From UBA1372 sp964496075 (GTDB lineage Bacteria > Patescibacteriota > Microgenomatia > UBA12405), in contig CAZBXB010000040.1 of NCBI GenBank assembly GCA_964496075.1, positions 1 to 6,189 of the forward strand: DNA of 6,189 bases. Direction: 5' to 3'. Position numbers and translations under genes: made by a program. The notes beneath the pieces are model-generated. The model did no database searches, had not been told where the DNA came from, and saw only the letters and a program-made list of their open reading frames with translations. Positions 5,616-6,189 of this stretch are shown here, one piece after another (the stretch's first letter is position 1; each line of letters begins with the position of its first letter).

Positions 5616-6189
5616 GTGCCACCTAAGCCGGATTTAATTGAGTCACCAACCCAAAGCCACCTTACCTTCCATGATTTTGTCGATCCGGAAAAAGTAGGCC
5701 TAAAAATAATTGACGCCGGTTACACGGCAAGCCACCCCGACACTAAAAAGTCAGACGACATTAGATTCAAATTTCTTTCTAGCTATATTAATGGACCGCT
5801 TATAATCGACGATATTACTGATCACAGGAAATACAGAAACGTTTGGGAAAAAGAACAACCAGAGGAAGCTCAACAATTGCTAGACAGGAACAGGATTGGT
5901 ATTAATAGCATCAGTCGGGCACATGCCAGTTTTTGCTTCTTTGTTGATGAGCCGGATCCTGGGGTTTATTTAGACATCCAAATAATTGAAGAAATGAAAA
6001 ATTTGATTGACTATATCGACGGGAACAAAAATCAAGTTATTCGCACAGAAAATGAGGATGGTGGCGTTACTTACGCCCACAATTCAAACTATGACAAGTT
6101 ATCAGTCAGTCAAAAAATCAACCTCATTAACCGCATTACAAAAACATCTATCGAGATTCTTCGTCAAAACGGCTTCACTGTTGAAAAAA
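5616..6189 (+). CDS. Unrecognised protein, N-terminal 191 residues (cut by window edge)
   Basis: An open frame with no stop runs from the GTG at 5616 to the window end. The frame opens after a TAA at 5574-5576, and no ATG occurs before 5991. The GTG has no Shine-Dalgarno but sits 6 bases behind an extended -10 box, so a leaderless GTG start is likely. The visible protein begins MPPKPDLIESPTQSH. It is soluble-looking, charged and rich in Asp, Lys, Asn and Ile, with no signal peptide or membrane segment. Features include KVGLKIIDAGYTASHPD (27-43), a buried-looking strand ASFCFFVDEPDPGVYLDI (about 109-126), and probable helices at about 127-138 and 165-184. I do not recognise a family and propose no function. 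Codon and base use resemble mltG, so it looks native. It could be co-transcribed with mltG, 59 bases upstream. Confidence 0.75.
   Translation, partial: MPPKPDLIESPTQSHLTFHDFVDPEKVGLKIIDAGYTASHPDTKKSDDIRFKFLSSYINGPLIIDDITDHRKYRNVWEKEQPEEAQQLLDRNRIGINSISRAHASFCFFVDEPDPGVYLDIQIIEEMKNLIDYIDGNKNQVIRTENEDGGVTYAHNSNYDKLSVSQKINLINRITKTSIEILRQNGFTVEK

Noticed and set aside
1..6189. CRISPR array, insertion sequence, toxin-antitoxin or defence system
   Set aside because: I found no spaced direct repeats, transposase motifs, terminal inverted repeats or small toxin-antitoxin gene pairs. The genes are mostly core housekeeping genes.

Overview
The window most resembles an AT-rich bacterium with a small, tightly packed genome, and a Patescibacteria/CPR lineage (possibly Microgenomates-like) is my best guess. 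The basis is RNase Y next to recA-recX, divergent short versions of housekeeping proteins, very short intergenic gaps and several starts with no Shine-Dalgarno that sit directly behind a -10 box. This placement is an inference; no marker here proves it. One gene ends in TGA and no frame reads through TGA, so the standard bacterial code (11) applies. That argues against the CPR groups that read UGA as glycine.

Layout. From the left edge to about 4.35 kb all genes lie on the minus strand. In transcription order they are: a histidine-phosphatase family protein (4352-3714), recA (3632-2604), recX (2625-1957, overlapping the recA end by 22 bases), rny for ribonuclease Y (1804-284), and the first 31 codons of an HU-type DNA-binding protein (95-1, cut by the window edge). 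From about 4.49 kb everything lies on the plus strand: tRNA-Pro(GGG), mltG (endolytic murein transglycosylase), and the start of an unrecognised protein that runs off the right edge. The divergent junction (4353-4487) carries a GC-rich palindromic element that touches the tRNA 5' end.

How the genes work together. recA and recX form a translationally overlapping pair (recombinase and its modulator). A near-consensus -35 (TTGACA) precedes recA. RNase Y and HU each have a strong Shine-Dalgarno. MltG is a membrane-anchored cell-wall enzyme. The histidine phosphatase, mltG and the last gene show a different start pattern: a TATAWT box ends 5-6 bases before the start codon, as expected for leaderless mRNAs.

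I see no defence system, mobile element, CRISPR array or clearly new multi-gene system. The points most worth a second look are an RNase Y whose usual transmembrane anchor is replaced by a perfect amphipathic helix and whose HD domain has lost one histidine, the leaderless start pattern, the palindrome abutting the tRNA, and the unrecognised right-edge protein.
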